Counted from the stretch's first letter, positions 13,392 to 26,907 are shown. The stretch is 64,000 bases of DNA from Deinococcus puniceus (GCF_001644565.1 NZ_CP011387.1:423001-487000), one strand, 5' to 3'. The notes: generated from the sequence alone by a model not told the origin. Numbers and translations are program-made.

Positions 13392-14369
13392 ATGCCCGAC
13401 GACTATTCCTACATCAACACGCGGGTTCGTATCATGCGAACCAAACTGCTCGACGGGCGCTCGCTCGACTCGGCGCTCTCGTCGGGCAGCTATCAGGAAT
13501 TCCTGCGCGTGCTGACCGAAACCGAACTGGCCGCCAACATGCGCGAAACCACCACCGAGGGTGCGGGCCTGCCTGAGCTTGACCGCGCCCTGTCCGAGAA
13601 CCTGTTTGCCACCACCCAGAAGGTGCTGAACTTTGCCGATGGCGACGCCAAACGCGAGATTCAGGCCCTGCTGATGAAGTGGGATCTGGTGAATCTCAAG
13701 ACCATCGCGCGTGGTGTGGTGGGTGGGCGCGGTGCCGACGCCATTCTGAGCAGCCTGATTCCGGGCGGCACCATTAAAACGGCGGCCCTGCAAACGGCGG
13801 CCCAGAGCAGTGACCTTGCCGCAGCCGCCACCGCCATCGCCATCAGCGGGCATCCGCTGGCCAAGTCGATGCGCGACGGGGCCAGTGCCTACGCTGCCAG
13901 CAGCCGCCTGCTCGACCTAGAAGTGGCGCTGGATCAGGGCTACTACCGCCACGCGCTAAACGTGGCCCGCAACACCAGCCTGCGCCGCTACCTGAGCCGG
14001 GAAATCGACGTGACCAACGCGCTGATTGCCCGCGCCAGCAAAGGCCAACCCCTCGACCCCAACCTGTTCGTGGCGGGCGGGCACCTTGACGCAGGCGGCT
14101 ACGCCCGCTTGGCAGGCGGGGACGCAGGCGGCGTGCCTGACATCGTGGGCATTCTGGACGCGCCCACGCTGGAAGACGCCGAAGTGGCGGCCCGCACGGC
14201 GCTCGACAACTCGGCCCGCAATGTGGCGGCCAGCGATCCCGAAGGTGTGGGGATCATCCTTGATTTTCTGCGCCGCAAGGAAATAGAGATCGCCAAGCTG
14301 CGCCTGATCGCACGCGGGAAGTTTTATAACCTGAGTGCCGAGCAGATTCGCAAAGAGGTGCAAGCATGA
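13392..14369 (+). CDS. V/A-type ATPase subunit C (rotor-ring socket)
   Basis: A 325-residue subunit C/d, the funnel-shaped socket that couples the central shaft (D/F) to the K ring. It is largely helical. Typical segments are YSYINTRVRIMRTKLLD at the N terminus, ALLMKWDLVNLKTIARG near 94-110 and EIEIAKLRLIARGKFYNL near the C terminus. AAAGGA precedes the ATG by about 9 nt. The stop overlaps the F start (ATGA). No unusual residues or indels were noticed. Confidence 0.9.
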   Translation: MPDDYSYINTRVRIMRTKLLDGRSLDSALSSGSYQEFLRVLTETELAANMRETTTEGAGLPELDRALSENLFATTQKVLNFADGDAKREIQALLMKWDLVNLKTIARGVVGGRGADAILSSLIPGGTIKTAALQTAAQSSDLAAAATAIAISGHPLAKSMRDGASAYAASSRLLDLEVALDQGYYRHALNVARNTSLRRYLSREIDVTNALIARASKGQPLDPNLFVAGGHLDAGGYARLAGGDAGGVPDIVGILDAPTLEDAEVAARTALDNSARNVAASDPEGVGIILDFLRRKEIEIAKLRLIARGKFYNLSAEQIRKEVQA

Positions 14370-14719
14370 CGGCCCCCACTTTGGCAGGCGGCATGCAGCG
14401 CGTGGCCGTGCTAACCGACAACGAAACGGCCACCGGCTACCGCCTCGCAGGTGCAGAAGTGATCGAGGTCACCGCAGACAGCGCCCTGCGCGAACTCGAA
14501 GCCCTGATCAACGGCAACCGTTACGGCCTGATTGCGGTGGACACCGGCCTGATTCCTGATCCGGCCACCGCCACCGCCCGCGTCATGCGGGGCCGCGACT
14601 TGCCTATTCTGCTCCCCATTCCCAGCCTTGCCGACGCTTTCAGTGCCGATACCGTGGACGCCAAAGCCTACATGGGTAAACTCGTGCGCGAGACCATCGG
14701 CTTTGATATCAAGCTTTAA
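14366..14719 (+). CDS. V/A-type ATPase subunit F (central shaft)
   Basis: A 117-residue subunit F with the expected Rossmann-like fold. The N-terminal VAVLTDNETATGYRLAGAEV segment resembles the family's DxExxxGFRLAG pattern. A short C-terminal helix inserts between D and the hexamer. The ATG overlaps the C stop by four bases. The following 124 nt before subunit A are non-coding and occupied by an inverted repeat array, an unusual gap in an otherwise tightly packed operon. Confidence 0.88.
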   Translation: MTAPTLAGGMQRVAVLTDNETATGYRLAGAEVIEVTADSALRELEALINGNRYGLIAVDTGLIPDPATATARVMRGRDLPILLPIPSLADAFSADTVDAKAYMGKLVRETIGFDIKL

Positions 14720-14723
14720 ACCC

Positions 14724-14828
14724 GTCTAAGGGTCAAAAGGTCTAAGGGTCTAAGGGCAAGACCCACCAATGCCTACAAACGTTGGAAGGTTCTTTCCTTA
14801 GACTCTTAGACCCTAGACCCTTAGACCC
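14724..14828. repeat. Inverted array of TCTAAGGG-type units between ATPase F and A genes
   Basis: The left arm (14724-14756) repeats TCTAAGGG three times. The right arm (about 14796-14828) carries the complementary CCCTTAGA / CCCTAGA units. The arms can pair imperfectly around a loop of about 40 nt. The same unit occurs after pth at 7078. The right arm ends 15 nt before the atpA ATG, just ahead of its AAGGAG, so folding could influence expression of A relative to F. Confidence 0.65.
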
Positions 14829-14843
14829 TCTCAAGGAGAACGA

Positions 14844-16588
<1,745 letters not shown>

Positions 16589-16592
<4 letters not shown>

Positions 16593-17998
16593 CCCTGCTC
16601 AAGAAGGAATACAACGATGTGGCCTATATTTCCGGCCCCTTGTTGTTCGTGAACGCCGCTTCCGACCTCGCTTACGGCGCTATCGTCGAAATCAAGGACG
16701 GTCAGGGCAAGATTCGCGGCGGACAGGTCATCTCCGTGTCCGATGAAAACGCCGTGATTCAGGTGTTCGAAGAAACGCGTGGTCTTGACCTCGCCACCGC
16801 CAGCGTGAGCCTCGTTGAAGACGTGGCCCGCCTCGGCGTGAGCAAGGAAATGATTGGCCGCCGCTTCGACGGCTTGGGCCGCCCGATTGACGGTCTGCCG
16901 CAAGTGGTCGCCGAAAAGCGCGTGAGCATCAACGGCCAGCCCATGAACCCCACCGCCCGTGCCAAGCCCGAAGAATTTATTCAGACGGGCATCAGCACCA
17001 TCGACGTGAACACCTCGCTGATCCGTGGTCAGAAGCTCCCGATCTTCTCGGGCAGCGGCTTGCCGCACAACGAACTGGCCGCCCAGATCGCCCGTCAGGC
17101 CAAAGTGCCCGGACACGAGGGTGACTTTGCCGTGGTGTTCGCCGCCATGGGTCTGACCCAGCGCGAAGTCAGCTTCTTCACGCAGGAGTTCGAGCGCACG
17201 GGCGCACTGGCCCGCTCGGTCTTGTTCCTGAACCGCGCCGACGATCCCGCCGTAGAGCGCCTGTTGACGCCCCGCATGGCGCTCACCACCGCCGAGTACT
17301 TGGCCTTTGAGCACGGCTACCACGTGTTGGTCATCCTGACCGACTTGACAAACTACTGTGAAGCCCTCCGCGAGATCGGCGGCGCACGTGAGGAAATCCC
17401 CGGACGACGCGGCTTCCCCGGCTACATGTACACCGACTTGGCCTCCCTTTACGAACGCGCAGGCGTGGTGCAGGGCAAGCCCGGATCGGTCACGCAGATT
17501 CCGATCTTGTCCATGCCCGACGACGATATTACGCACCCCATCCCCGACCTGACCGGCTACATCACCGAAGGCCAGATCGTGGTTGACCGGGCGCTGAACA
17601 CCAAGGGCATCTTCCCGCCCATCAACCCGCTGCCCAGCCTGAGCCGCTTGCAGGGCAACGGCATTGGTAAGGGCAAGACCCGCGCCGACCACAAAAACGT
17701 GTCCGACCAGCTGTTCGCGGCTTACGCCAACGGCCTCGACCTCCGCAAACTGGTAGCCATCACGGGTGAAGACGCCCTCAGTGACACCGACAAGCTGTAC
17801 CTGCGTTTCGCCGACGACTTCGAGAACTACTTCATCGGGCAGGGCGGCCAAGACCGTTCGATTGATGACAGCCTGACGGTGGCGTGGGGCATCTTGTCCA
17901 AGCTTCCCCAGAGCCAGCTGACGCGCCTGAGCCGCGACACCATCGACAAGTACTACGGTACCAAGGTGGACGAAATGTGGCGGGGCAACCGGATCTAA
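16589..17998 (+). CDS. atpB: V/A-type ATPase subunit B
   Basis: The 469-residue non-catalytic partner of subunit A. It keeps the nucleotide-domain fold, but the P-loop is degenerate ([12 protein letters not shown] near residues 151-162, with no GKT), as is normal for B. Conserved blocks are [16 protein letters not shown] near the C terminus and [20 protein letters not shown] in the middle. Translation is coupled to A by a four-base overlap. It ends ahead of a 104-nt spacer with a hairpin, after which comes D. Confidence 0.96.
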
Positions 17999-18015
17999 AT
18001 CGGCTGTGGGACGTA

Positions 18016-18063
18016 GGCTGTGGGCTGTAGGCAGTGTCTATCCTACGGCTATACCCCACAGCC
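18016..18063. repeat. Intercistronic hairpin between ATPase B and D genes
   Basis: GGCTGTGGG (18016-18024) pairs perfectly with CCCACAGCC (18055-18063). An inner CTGTAGG/CCTACGG pairing has one mismatch. No T run follows. It sits about 25 nt before the strong AAGGAGG of subunit D, suggesting mRNA processing or partial attenuation rather than full termination. Confidence 0.55.
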
Positions 18064-18102
18064 CACTCCCGACAACCTCACTGACGAAGGAGGTGAATCT
18101 AT

Positions 18103-18780
18103 ATGGCAGGACAGATCAGCCCCACCCGCAGCGCCCTGCTCGCCAGCAAAGCCAGTTTGAAGACGGCTTCCAGCGGTGCAGACCTGCTCAAGCGCAAGCG
18201 TGACGCCCTCATCGGAGAGTTTTTTGCTCTGGTGAAGGACGCGCTCGCCGCCCGCGAGCAACTGAGCGGCGTGAGCAAAGGCGCGTATACCAGCCTGTTC
18301 GGGGCCAAAGCGTGGGATAGTCCCGAAGCCGTGGAAAGCCTGAGCTTGGCCACAGGCGGTGAATACACCGTTCAGATGGAAATTCAGAGCATCTACGGCG
18401 TGAAAGTGCCCAAGATCGAGGTGCCCGCACGTCCGACTGGCGTGAACTTCAGCCCGATCAACGTCGGCGCACGTACCATTCAGGCGGCAGGCGACTTTGG
18501 CGGCGTGATGGAAGCTATCGTGAAGGTGGCCGCCACCGAAACCAAGCTGCGGCGCATCGGCGAGGAAATTAAAAAGACCTCGCGCCGGGTGAACGCGTTG
18601 GAGCAAGTGGTCATTCCCGGCATTCAGGACGACATCCGCTTTATTCGCGGCGTTCTGGATCAGCGCGAACGTGAAGAAAGCTTCCGCCTAAAGAAGATCA
18701 AGGCGAAGCTGGAACGCGAGAAAGAATTGGAAAAAGCCGCCTCCGCAGCGGCAGGCAGTCACGGCACCGCCGCCGACTGA
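18103..18780 (+). CDS. V/A-type ATPase subunit D (central shaft)
   Basis: A 225-residue central rotor shaft made of two long antiparallel helices. It starts QISPTRSALLASKASLKTA, close to the family's PTRS/T N terminus. The C-terminal helix (about 140-215) contains NALEQVVIPGIQDDIRFIRGVLDQREREESFRLKKIK in the expected place. The tail is Ala-rich. AAGGAGGTGAA lies 8 nt before the ATG, the strongest ribosome-binding site of the operon. It is the last gene, closed by a terminator shared with a convergent gene. Confidence 0.93.
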   Translation: MAGQISPTRSALLASKASLKTASSGADLLKRKRDALIGEFFALVKDALAAREQLSGVSKGAYTSLFGAKAWDSPEAVESLSLATGGEYTVQMEIQSIYGVKVPKIEVPARPTGVNFSPINVGARTIQAAGDFGGVMEAIVKVAATETKLRRIGEEIKKTSRRVNALEQVVIPGIQDDIRFIRGVLDQREREESFRLKKIKAKLEREKELEKAASAAAGSHGTAAD

Positions 18781-18798
18781 ATCCAGAACCAAGAGAAG

Positions 18799-18824
18799 CC
18801 GTCTCCGTAGGGGGGCGGTTTTTT
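18799..18824. terminator. Terminator after the ATPase operon
   Basis: CCGTCTCC (18799-18806) pairs, with two G-U pairs, with GGGGGCGG, followed by six T residues. It lies between two convergent genes and could serve the operon on the plus strand. Confidence 0.75.
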
Positions 18825-18832
18825 GTTGGCTG

Positions 18833-19414
18833 CTAAAGTTTCGCTATCGCCCCCGCCAGATTTACCCGCGCCTGCGCCTCCAGCCCTGCGAATTCCGGCG
18901 TCGTAAATATCTGCTCCCGCTCCAAAAATCCCCGCAAGATTTTCTTGCGGCCCATACGGTACAGCAGCCCCGGCACATGCCTATATTCGCGGCGAATGGC
19001 GGCGTCGTAGGCGGCAAACGCTTCGGCAGTGGCCCCCAAAATGCTCAGGTCAGCGTCGATGAGGAGGGCTTCGGCGCGGGTGGCGGCGGGTGCGGCGTGC
19101 CGGGTGGCCAGAATCAGGGCGTGAATTTCGGCCCGCAGGTCAGCGGGTGCGCCCTGTTCGGCCAGCCAGCCGTCAAACACACCGGCGCTCTGCTGCTCGT
19201 TGTCGTGCTTGCGGGGATCGTAAATCAGGTCGTGGCCCCACACCGCCAAAGTCAGTACAGGCGTCAGCACTCGTCTGCTCTCCAGCGCGTGCAGCACGGC
19301 CCGCACATGCTCGGCGTCGTGGTAGGCACGGTGGGCCTCGGCGTAGTGGGGGAGGGCAAACGCTTCGGCGCGGGCCAACAAAGTGGCGTCTATTGGAGCA
19401 GCGTCATTCATCAT
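18833..19414 (-). CDS. HD-domain predicted metal-dependent phosphohydrolase
   Basis: A 193-residue all-helical protein of the small bacterial HD-superfamily group. Metal-binding candidates are YHDAEHV at residues 31-37, the paired GHDLIYD with His61-Asp62, and a later DADLSILG near 115-122. Substrate is unknown; relatives act on nucleotides or other phosphates. It is the last gene of a minus-strand operon behind gpsA, overlapping it by 11 bp. Two adjacent Met codons (19414, 19411) could both serve as start. There is no signal peptide. Confidence 0.8.
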   Translation of the reverse strand: MMNDAAPIDATLLARAEAFALPHYAEAHRAYHDAEHVRAVLHALESRRVLTPVLTLAVWGHDLIYDPRKHDNEQQSAGVFDGWLAEQGAPADLRAEIHALILATRHAAPAATRAEALLIDADLSILGATAEAFAAYDAAIRREYRHVPGLLYRMGRKKILRGFLEREQIFTTPEFAGLEAQARVNLAGAIAKL

Positions 19415-20372
19415 GCTCAGCCTTAGCGTCGCGCTCCATCAGGTGGCGGAGGCCCACAGCGGGCGTCCATTCTCCGCTGGCGACACGTGCGACGGCCCGC
19501 ACAATCGGCAGGTCGTGGCCGTGCGCGGTGGCCCAAGCATCTAGCAGTCCCGCCGTGCGGAGGCCTTCTACCACTTTGCCTCCCTGCGCCGGAGTCTGCC
19601 CACGTGCCATCGCTTCCCCGGCGGCGCGGTTGCGGCTGTGTGGGCTGGTTGCCGTTGCCACAAGATCGCCCAGCCCGCTCAGGCCATACACCGTTTCTTC
19701 CTGAGCGCCCTGAGACAGCAGATAACGGCCCATTTCGCGCAGCCCGCGTGTGATCAGGGTGGCTTTGGCGTTGTCTCCCAGTTGCAGGCCGTCGCCCAAG
19801 CCAGCAGCCAAGGCGATCACGTTTTTCAGCACGCCGCCCAACTCCACGCCCACTTCATCGGTGCTGGTGTACACGCGCAGACTGGGGGTCATCAGGGCGG
19901 TTTGCGCGGCGAGGGCCAGAGCTTCATCGGAACTGGCAACGACGGTGGCGGCAGGAAGGCCCCGGCCCACCTCTTCGGCATGGTTGGGGCCACTCAGGAC
20001 GGCCACCCGCGCAAAACCGAGGCTGCGGGCCAAGTCGGTCAGGCGTCCACCGTCGGGCGCTAGGCCTTTGGCACACAGCACCACGCCCAGCGTGCGGGGC
20101 AAGTCGGCCAGCAAATCGGGCACGCCTACGCTGGGCACCACCACCAACGCCCACTCCGCGCCCGCTACTGCTTCCGCTAGATCAGAGGTCAGCCGCACCG
20201 ATTCGGGCAACAAGATTCCCGGCAGATATTCCCGGTTCTCGCGCACTTCGGCCAAGCGTGCAGCAAAATCGGGGCGTCTGGCCCACAGAGTCGCGGGCTG
20301 CCCAGTGCGTGATGCATTCACCGCCAACGCCGTGCCCCACCCACCCGCGCCCAGTACCACTAAGCCGCTCAT
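19404..20372 (-). CDS. gpsA: NAD(P)-dependent glycerol-3-phosphate dehydrogenase
   Basis: GpsA reduces dihydroxyacetone phosphate to sn-glycerol-3-phosphate, the backbone of membrane phospholipids. The 322-residue protein starts [17 protein letters not shown] with the dinucleotide-binding GAGGWG at 8-13. It has the catalytic-lysine segment [23 protein letters not shown], and the substrate-binding [19 protein letters not shown]. The start at 20372 overlaps the stop of the upstream methyltransferase gene (ATGA), preferable to the longer frame from 20384. It is the middle gene of a three-gene minus-strand operon. Confidence 0.94.
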   Translation of the reverse strand: MSGLVVLGAGGWGTALAVNASRTGQPATLWARRPDFAARLAEVRENREYLPGILLPESVRLTSDLAEAVAGAEWALVVVPSVGVPDLLADLPRTLGVVLCAKGLAPDGGRLTDLARSLGFARVAVLSGPNHAEEVGRGLPAATVVASSDEALALAAQTALMTPSLRVYTSTDEVGVELGGVLKNVIALAAGLGDGLQLGDNAKATLITRGLREMGRYLLSQGAQEETVYGLSGLGDLVATATSPHSRNRAAGEAMARGQTPAQGGKVVEGLRTAGLLDAWATAHGHDLPIVRAVARVASGEWTPAVGLRHLMERDAKAEHDE

Positions 20373-21142
20373 GCGCCTGCCCAAGCGAACACCCAGACAC
20401 GCGGCGTCTCGGGCGTGGGCGGGGCGAAGTCCGGGTATTCCACCACTTCCCAGCGGTCAAAACCTGCCTCGTCCAGCAATGCCTCTATCTCGGCAGGGTC
20501 GTACCCGCGCTCGCGGTGGGTTTCTACAAATTCCTCGGTGGTGCCGTCAGTATTCAGCACCCGGCAAAAGGCCTGCACCACGCCCACGTCGGCCTCCACG
20601 TCATGATGATGAGACCAGTGGTAATGCACCTCGCGCCCATCTTCGGCATGTGCCAAGCCCTCCACGGCGTTGTCTTCCCACAGTTCCCGCACACCAATTT
20701 TGGTGTTCAGGTCACAGGCCAGCAACCCACCTGTCCGCAAATGCCCCCGCGCCTGCCGGAACGCCGCGCCCAAGTCGGCGGGGTCAAGCAAGTTGTTCAG
20801 GCTGTCGAAGACACAGGTGATCAGGTCGAAGTGCTGGCTCAGTTCGAAGGTTCGCAGGTCGCCCACCTCGAAGGGGATGCTGGGCAGGCGTTGGCGTGCT
20901 ACACGCAACATTTCGGCGCTGCCATCCAGTCCGGTCACGCTCAGGCCCGCCGCCTGCAACTCACGGGTAAAGCCGCCTGTACCGCACGCCAAATCTAGGG
21001 CTGTCAGAGTTGAACCGGCAGGGGCATTGAGGCCGCCGTCACGGGCATACGTCAGCACGAAATCGGCCCACTGGTCATATTCCACATCGGCCATAATCGC
21101 GTCGTACACGGCGGCCAACGCGGTAAAAGGGGAGTGCTGCAT
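20369..21142 (-). CDS. Class I SAM-dependent methyltransferase
   Basis: A 257-residue cytoplasmic methyltransferase. Motif I is [15 protein letters not shown] near residues 49-63. An acidic end of strand 2 is seen in [11 protein letters not shown], and a motif II-like VGDLRTFEL and [15 protein letters not shown] follow. The substrate cannot be deduced. It heads the operon with gpsA and the HD gene. TATAGT lies 7 nt before the ATG, inside the end of the upstream DUF1802 gene, without a ribosome-binding site, so it may be leaderless. Confidence 0.83.
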   Translation of the reverse strand: MQHSPFTALAAVYDAIMADVEYDQWADFVLTYARDGGLNAPAGSTLTALDLACGTGGFTRELQAAGLSVTGLDGSAEMLRVARQRLPSIPFEVGDLRTFELSQHFDLITCVFDSLNNLLDPADLGAAFRQARGHLRTGGLLACDLNTKIGVRELWEDNAVEGLAHAEDGREVHYHWSHHHDVEADVGVVQAFCRVLNTDGTTEEFVETHRERGYDPAEIEALLDEAGFDRWEVVEYPDFAPPTPETPRVWVFAWAGA

Positions 21143-21150
21143 AGGGGCTA

Positions 21151-21717
<567 letters not shown>

Positions 21718-21723
21718 GGGGAA

Positions 21724-21729
21724 AGGGTA
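21724..21729 (-). promoter_or_regulatory. -10 element of the DUF1802 gene, leaderless type
   Basis: TACCCT on the minus strand lies 6 nt before the ATG at 21717, the same arrangement as upstream of 5962. No ribosome-binding site is present. Confidence 0.48.
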
Positions 21730-21761
21730 GCGCAGAGGCGATTCGGCAATCTTGATGGCAA

Positions 21762-22151
21762 CTACGGCGCAGTACTAGTACCAAACTTCATAGCAGTCCC
21801 ATCATAAGTATAGTCTGTGCCATTGCGCGTGGTCGCATTAACCACAAAAAAATCCTTATTGGTTGTTCCGAAAATGACTTGGCAAGTACCCGTTTTGACG
21901 GATGCTGGTAAGCCCGGATTACCTGAGGCCGCAGTGCAACTCGGTGCTATGATTGGGAGCGCACCCGTTACGGTGTCCCGTTGCGTCTCTACGCCCGTTA
22001 CGACATCTAGGACGTAAGCTTGCGTTGCTGTGCTAATAGCACGGTTGCGTGCAGCCAATAGGTTAGAGATCAAAACGGTTGCTAGAATACCGACGATGGA
22101 GATGACTATGAGTAGTTCAATCAAAGTGAAAGCTTGAGTAGTTTTCTTCAT
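21762..22151 (-). CDS. Type IV pilin-like protein (second of two)
   Basis: A 129-residue prepilin. The class III signal is MKKTTQA then FTLIELLIVISIVGILATV, with the conserved Glu at +5. The residue before the cleavage site is Ala instead of the usual Gly, which may slow processing. The globular domain has two cysteines (PSCTAA and GTCQVI) able to form the C-terminal disulfide loop. It is about half identical to the pilin encoded just upstream on the same strand. It is lower in GC than its neighbour, and no other pilus assembly gene is present in the window. Confidence 0.83.
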   Translation of the reverse strand: MKKTTQAFTLIELLIVISIVGILATVLISNLLAARNRAISTATQAYVLDVVTGVETQRDTVTGALPIIAPSCTAASGNPGLPASVKTGTCQVIFGTTNKDFFVVNATTRNGTDYTYDGTAMKFGTSTAP

Positions 22152-22250
22152 GGCCTAGCTCCTGATGCCAGTGTTTTGCTTCAAGCTATCGACTTCCCTA
22201 GTTTTAATTCAAGGGGGGAGATTCTGGTTGGATTACAGATAAGGAAGCAG

Positions 22251-22279
22251 AGAGCGCCGAATAGTCGTTCGGCGCTCTC
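22251..22279 (-). terminator. Hairpin after the first pilin gene
   Basis: A perfect 11-bp inverted repeat (AGAGCGCCGAA with TTCGGCGCTCT, 7-nt loop) lies about 20 nt beyond the stop, followed on the minus strand by a pyrimidine-rich stretch. It would separate expression of the two pilins. Confidence 0.65.
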
Positions 22280-22299
22280 TCTGCAGCAAGGCGACTAGA

Positions 22300-22683
22300 T
22301 CAGGGAGCGGTGCTGGTTCCGGTCTTAACTTCTTTGCTGTCGTAGGTGTAGTCGGTGTTGTTGATGGAGCTGGCGTTTACGACGAAAGCGTCTTTGTTGG
22401 TGGTGCCGAGAATAATCGCGCAAGACTTGACGGAGGCAGGCAGGGCGGTTTTGCCGGTGGCGACGATGCAGGTGGGGGCAGTTGCAGGCAAAGCACCCGT
22501 GACGCTATCCCGTTGGGTTTCTACACCAGTAACCACATTACGGATGAACGATTGGGTGGCAGTATCGTTGGCGCGATTACGGGCAGCCAACAGGTTGGGA
22601 ATCAACACGGCGGCCAGAATACCGATGATGGCGATGACGATCAGCAGCTCGATCAGGGTGAAGCCTTGGGTGTTGTTCTTCAT
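22300..22683 (-). CDS. pilA: Type IV major pilin-like protein
   Basis: A 127-residue prepilin. The ATG at 22683 has AGGAG 8 nt upstream and gives a classical leader, MKNNTQG cleaved before FTLIELLIVIAIIGILAAV with Glu5; the longer frame from 22806 is rejected. Two cysteines (PTCIVA and KSCAII) frame the C-terminal loop. Type IV pilins build fibres for twitching, adhesion and DNA uptake; Deinococcus species are naturally transformable. The tandem duplicate downstream has diverged, especially at the processing site. The symbol is given on family grounds only. Confidence 0.87.
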   Translation of the reverse strand: MKNNTQGFTLIELLIVIAIIGILAAVLIPNLLAARNRANDTATQSFIRNVVTGVETQRDSVTGALPATAPTCIVATGKTALPASVKSCAIILGTTNKDAFVVNASSINNTDYTYDSKEVKTGTSTAP

Positions 22684-22839
22684 GTGTTCTCCTGGTTGGC
22701 CGTCCAGATAAGGGATAAATGGGTCTGGTTGGCCGGGTATGGCGTCAGCTCCTGCGGGTGTCTCCCGCTCTTGCTTGTCCGTACAGTACGGGCTACGTTC
22801 TAACAATTCTCTTACCAGAAAGTGAAGAAAGTCATCTTT

Positions 22840-22977
22840 ATGCGTGAGGTGGCCGAGCTCGGGGGTCGGATACAGGGGGCTGTGTCTGGCTCTCGTCAGG
22901 GCAGCGGGCCGAAGCAGTGGTATGATGCACGGCAGTTCCGCCTGAGCCTTGCCCGTATTGGGGAGCGTTCCGGCTGA
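22840..22977 (+). CDS. Possible small ORF upstream of dnaB
   Basis: An open frame of 45 codons (ATG 22840, TGA 22975-22977; a GTG at 22822 would add six). It is basic, without a recognisable motif and without a clear ribosome-binding site. It overlaps a TGG-TATGAT extended -10-like element (22918-22926), so part may instead be the dnaB promoter. I regard it as unproven. Confidence 0.2.
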   Translation: MREVAELGGRIQGAVSGSRQGSGPKQWYDARQFRLSLARIGERSG

Positions 22978-23022
22978 ATGGGCGCGGTTTTTCCTGCACC
23001 CACCCCGCTTGACCTATATAAA
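22918..23022 (+). promoter_or_regulatory. Candidate dnaB promoter region
   Basis: Two -10-like elements lie upstream of dnaB: TGG-TATGAT at 22918-22926 and an AT-rich TATATAAA at 23015-23022. Neither has a good -35 box. The second is the only strongly AT-rich spot in the leader. Confidence 0.35.
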
Positions 23023-23107
23023 TTGTTGACCCGGCACGCGCCACGCCGCTGCTTCCGCATTGTCGGGGCGGCGTTCGGTTGGCCGCTGCCACAGGAGAGG
23101 CCACTGC

Positions 23108-25704
<2,597 letters not shown>

Positions 25705-25705
<1 letters not shown>

Positions 25706-26421
25706 TGCCAGAAGAAGCAGTGAAAACAGCAGGCCAAGGCGCGGGCAGACGGCGCAGACGCAGGCGCACCCCCAAAGCGCCCGACGGCGGCAGCGGTTCG
25801 GCCAATTTGCAGCAGTCGGGGCAGTTGCGGCCCGGTCAGGTGTCGAACGCCACCGCCGCGCCCATTCCCGCCGTGCCCAACAAACGCGGCCAAAAGCGCC
25901 CGCTGGCCGAACCCCGGATCGGTGTGGGCTGCATCATCATGCGCGGAGACGAGATTTTGCTGGTGCGCGAGCGCGGGCGGTGGAGTTTGCCCAAGGGCGG
26001 CCTAGAGGCAGGCGAGCTGATTCAGGAAGGTGCACGCCGCGAAACCTTTGAAGAAACGGGATTGATCGTGGAACTGCGGGATTTGGCCTTCATCGTGGAG
26101 TTTCAGGCGCAGACGTGGGGCCACCACCTTCAGTTTTTCTACACGGGCCGCGAGGTGGGCGGCAAGCTAGAGCCGCGTGACCCAGACCGCGACGTGCAGG
26201 AAGCCCGCTTTATTCCCATCCGGCAACTGCGCGAATTCATCCGCTTCCGGCCCCGCTTGCTGGCCTTAGAAACGTGGTTGCGCGAGCGGCGGCCCCGCCA
26301 TTTCGTGTTTAATCTGGACAAGGAACCCGCCATGCTCCGCAAACGGCGGCGCGTGGGCGAGGGCCTGCCCAGCGGTTCGCAATTTGACCTGACGGACGAC
26401 GGGGACGAAGTAGATTTGTAG
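25705..26421 (+). CDS. Nudix hydrolase with Arg-rich N-terminal extension
   Basis: A 238-residue Nudix enzyme. The Nudix box runs from Gly98 (GGLEAGELIQEG) to RRETFEETGL with Glu113, Glu116 and Glu117, fully matching GX5EX7REUXEEXGU. It hydrolyses a nucleoside diphosphate linked to another group; the substrate is not predictable. The first 70 residues are a disordered extension with seven consecutive arginines (residues 15-21), suggesting RNA or DNA binding. Deinococcus genomes are rich in Nudix genes. The ATG overlaps the dnaB stop (TAATG), so the two are probably co-translated. Confidence 0.88.
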
Positions 26422-26429
26422 GAATGCGC

Positions 26430-26476
26430 TGAGTGGGAAAGCACGGATGAGAGCAGGGTTTTGCCCTTCCCACTCA
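26430..26476 (+). terminator. Hairpin after the dnaB-Nudix operon
   Basis: A perfect 10-bp inverted repeat (TGAGTGGGAA with TTCCCACTCA) has a 27-nt loop. No T run follows; it is a possible terminator or processing site. Confidence 0.45.
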
Positions 26477-26510
26477 CCACAATCCACTCACCACTTGCTG
26501 CTTTTAAATC

Positions 26511-26519
26511 TGTTACTAT
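26511..26519 (+). promoter_or_regulatory. Extended -10 element of the zinc-ribbon gene
   Basis: TGT-TACTAT is a full extended -10 box, and the ATG at 26526 follows 6 nt later. No Shine-Dalgarno sequence exists, a textbook leaderless arrangement. Confidence 0.55.
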
Positions 26520-26525
26520 CAGAAT

Positions 26526-26747
26526 ATGAAACAGGTTTTACGTAAGAGTTTAGGCGGAGAGGGGGTGGAATCCTTGCCTGCCAGTGGGCGCGGCTATGCC
26601 CATGTGTGCCCTAAATGCGGTCAGGCCCTGACCCTGCACGACCTGCGGGACGGCGATCAGGCGTATTGGTGCCACGCCTGCAATGTCGGCCACCGCGCCA
26701 GCGATCCGCCTGCACGGGCGTTCAGGCCGTTGCCGCAAGCGGGCTAA
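26526..26747 (+). CDS. Small zinc-ribbon protein
   Basis: A 73-residue protein whose middle forms a treble-clef/zinc-ribbon with CPKC at 28-31 and CHAC at 49-52, plus His residues nearby. The N terminus is basic and the C terminus Pro/Ala-rich. No wider family can be named. The gene is monocistronic with an extended -10 six bases before the ATG, so it is likely expressed despite its size. It may bind nucleic acid or act as an adaptor; that is inference only. Confidence 0.65.
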   Translation: MKQVLRKSLGGEGVESLPASGRGYAHVCPKCGQALTLHDLRDGDQAYWCHACNVGHRASDPPARAFRPLPQAG

Positions 26748-26753
26748 ATCGGA

Positions 26754-26907
26754 TTGAAGCTGCGTGTAACCCCCCAGTCTGCTTCGCAGCCAGCCCCCCT
26801 TGAGGGGAGTGCAAAATCTTTAGTCCTCCCCTCTCCTGCGGAGCTTTTCAAGTCTAAGGGGGCGTTGCATAGCAACGGGGGGGTTCACCTTCTAACCCAG
26901 CTTCAAA
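26754..26907. repeat. Structured intergenic element with terminal inverted repeats
   Basis: A 154-bp element bounded by TTGAAGCTG (26754-26762) and its exact complement (26899-26907). A second nested pair, AACCCCCC with GGGGGGTT, lies inside. Further small hairpins are present (CTGCTTCGCAG, CCCCTTGAGGGG, CGTTGCATAGCAACG). There is no open frame of note. The shape resembles a non-autonomous miniature repeat such as the small intergenic repeats of Deinococcus. Confidence 0.6.
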
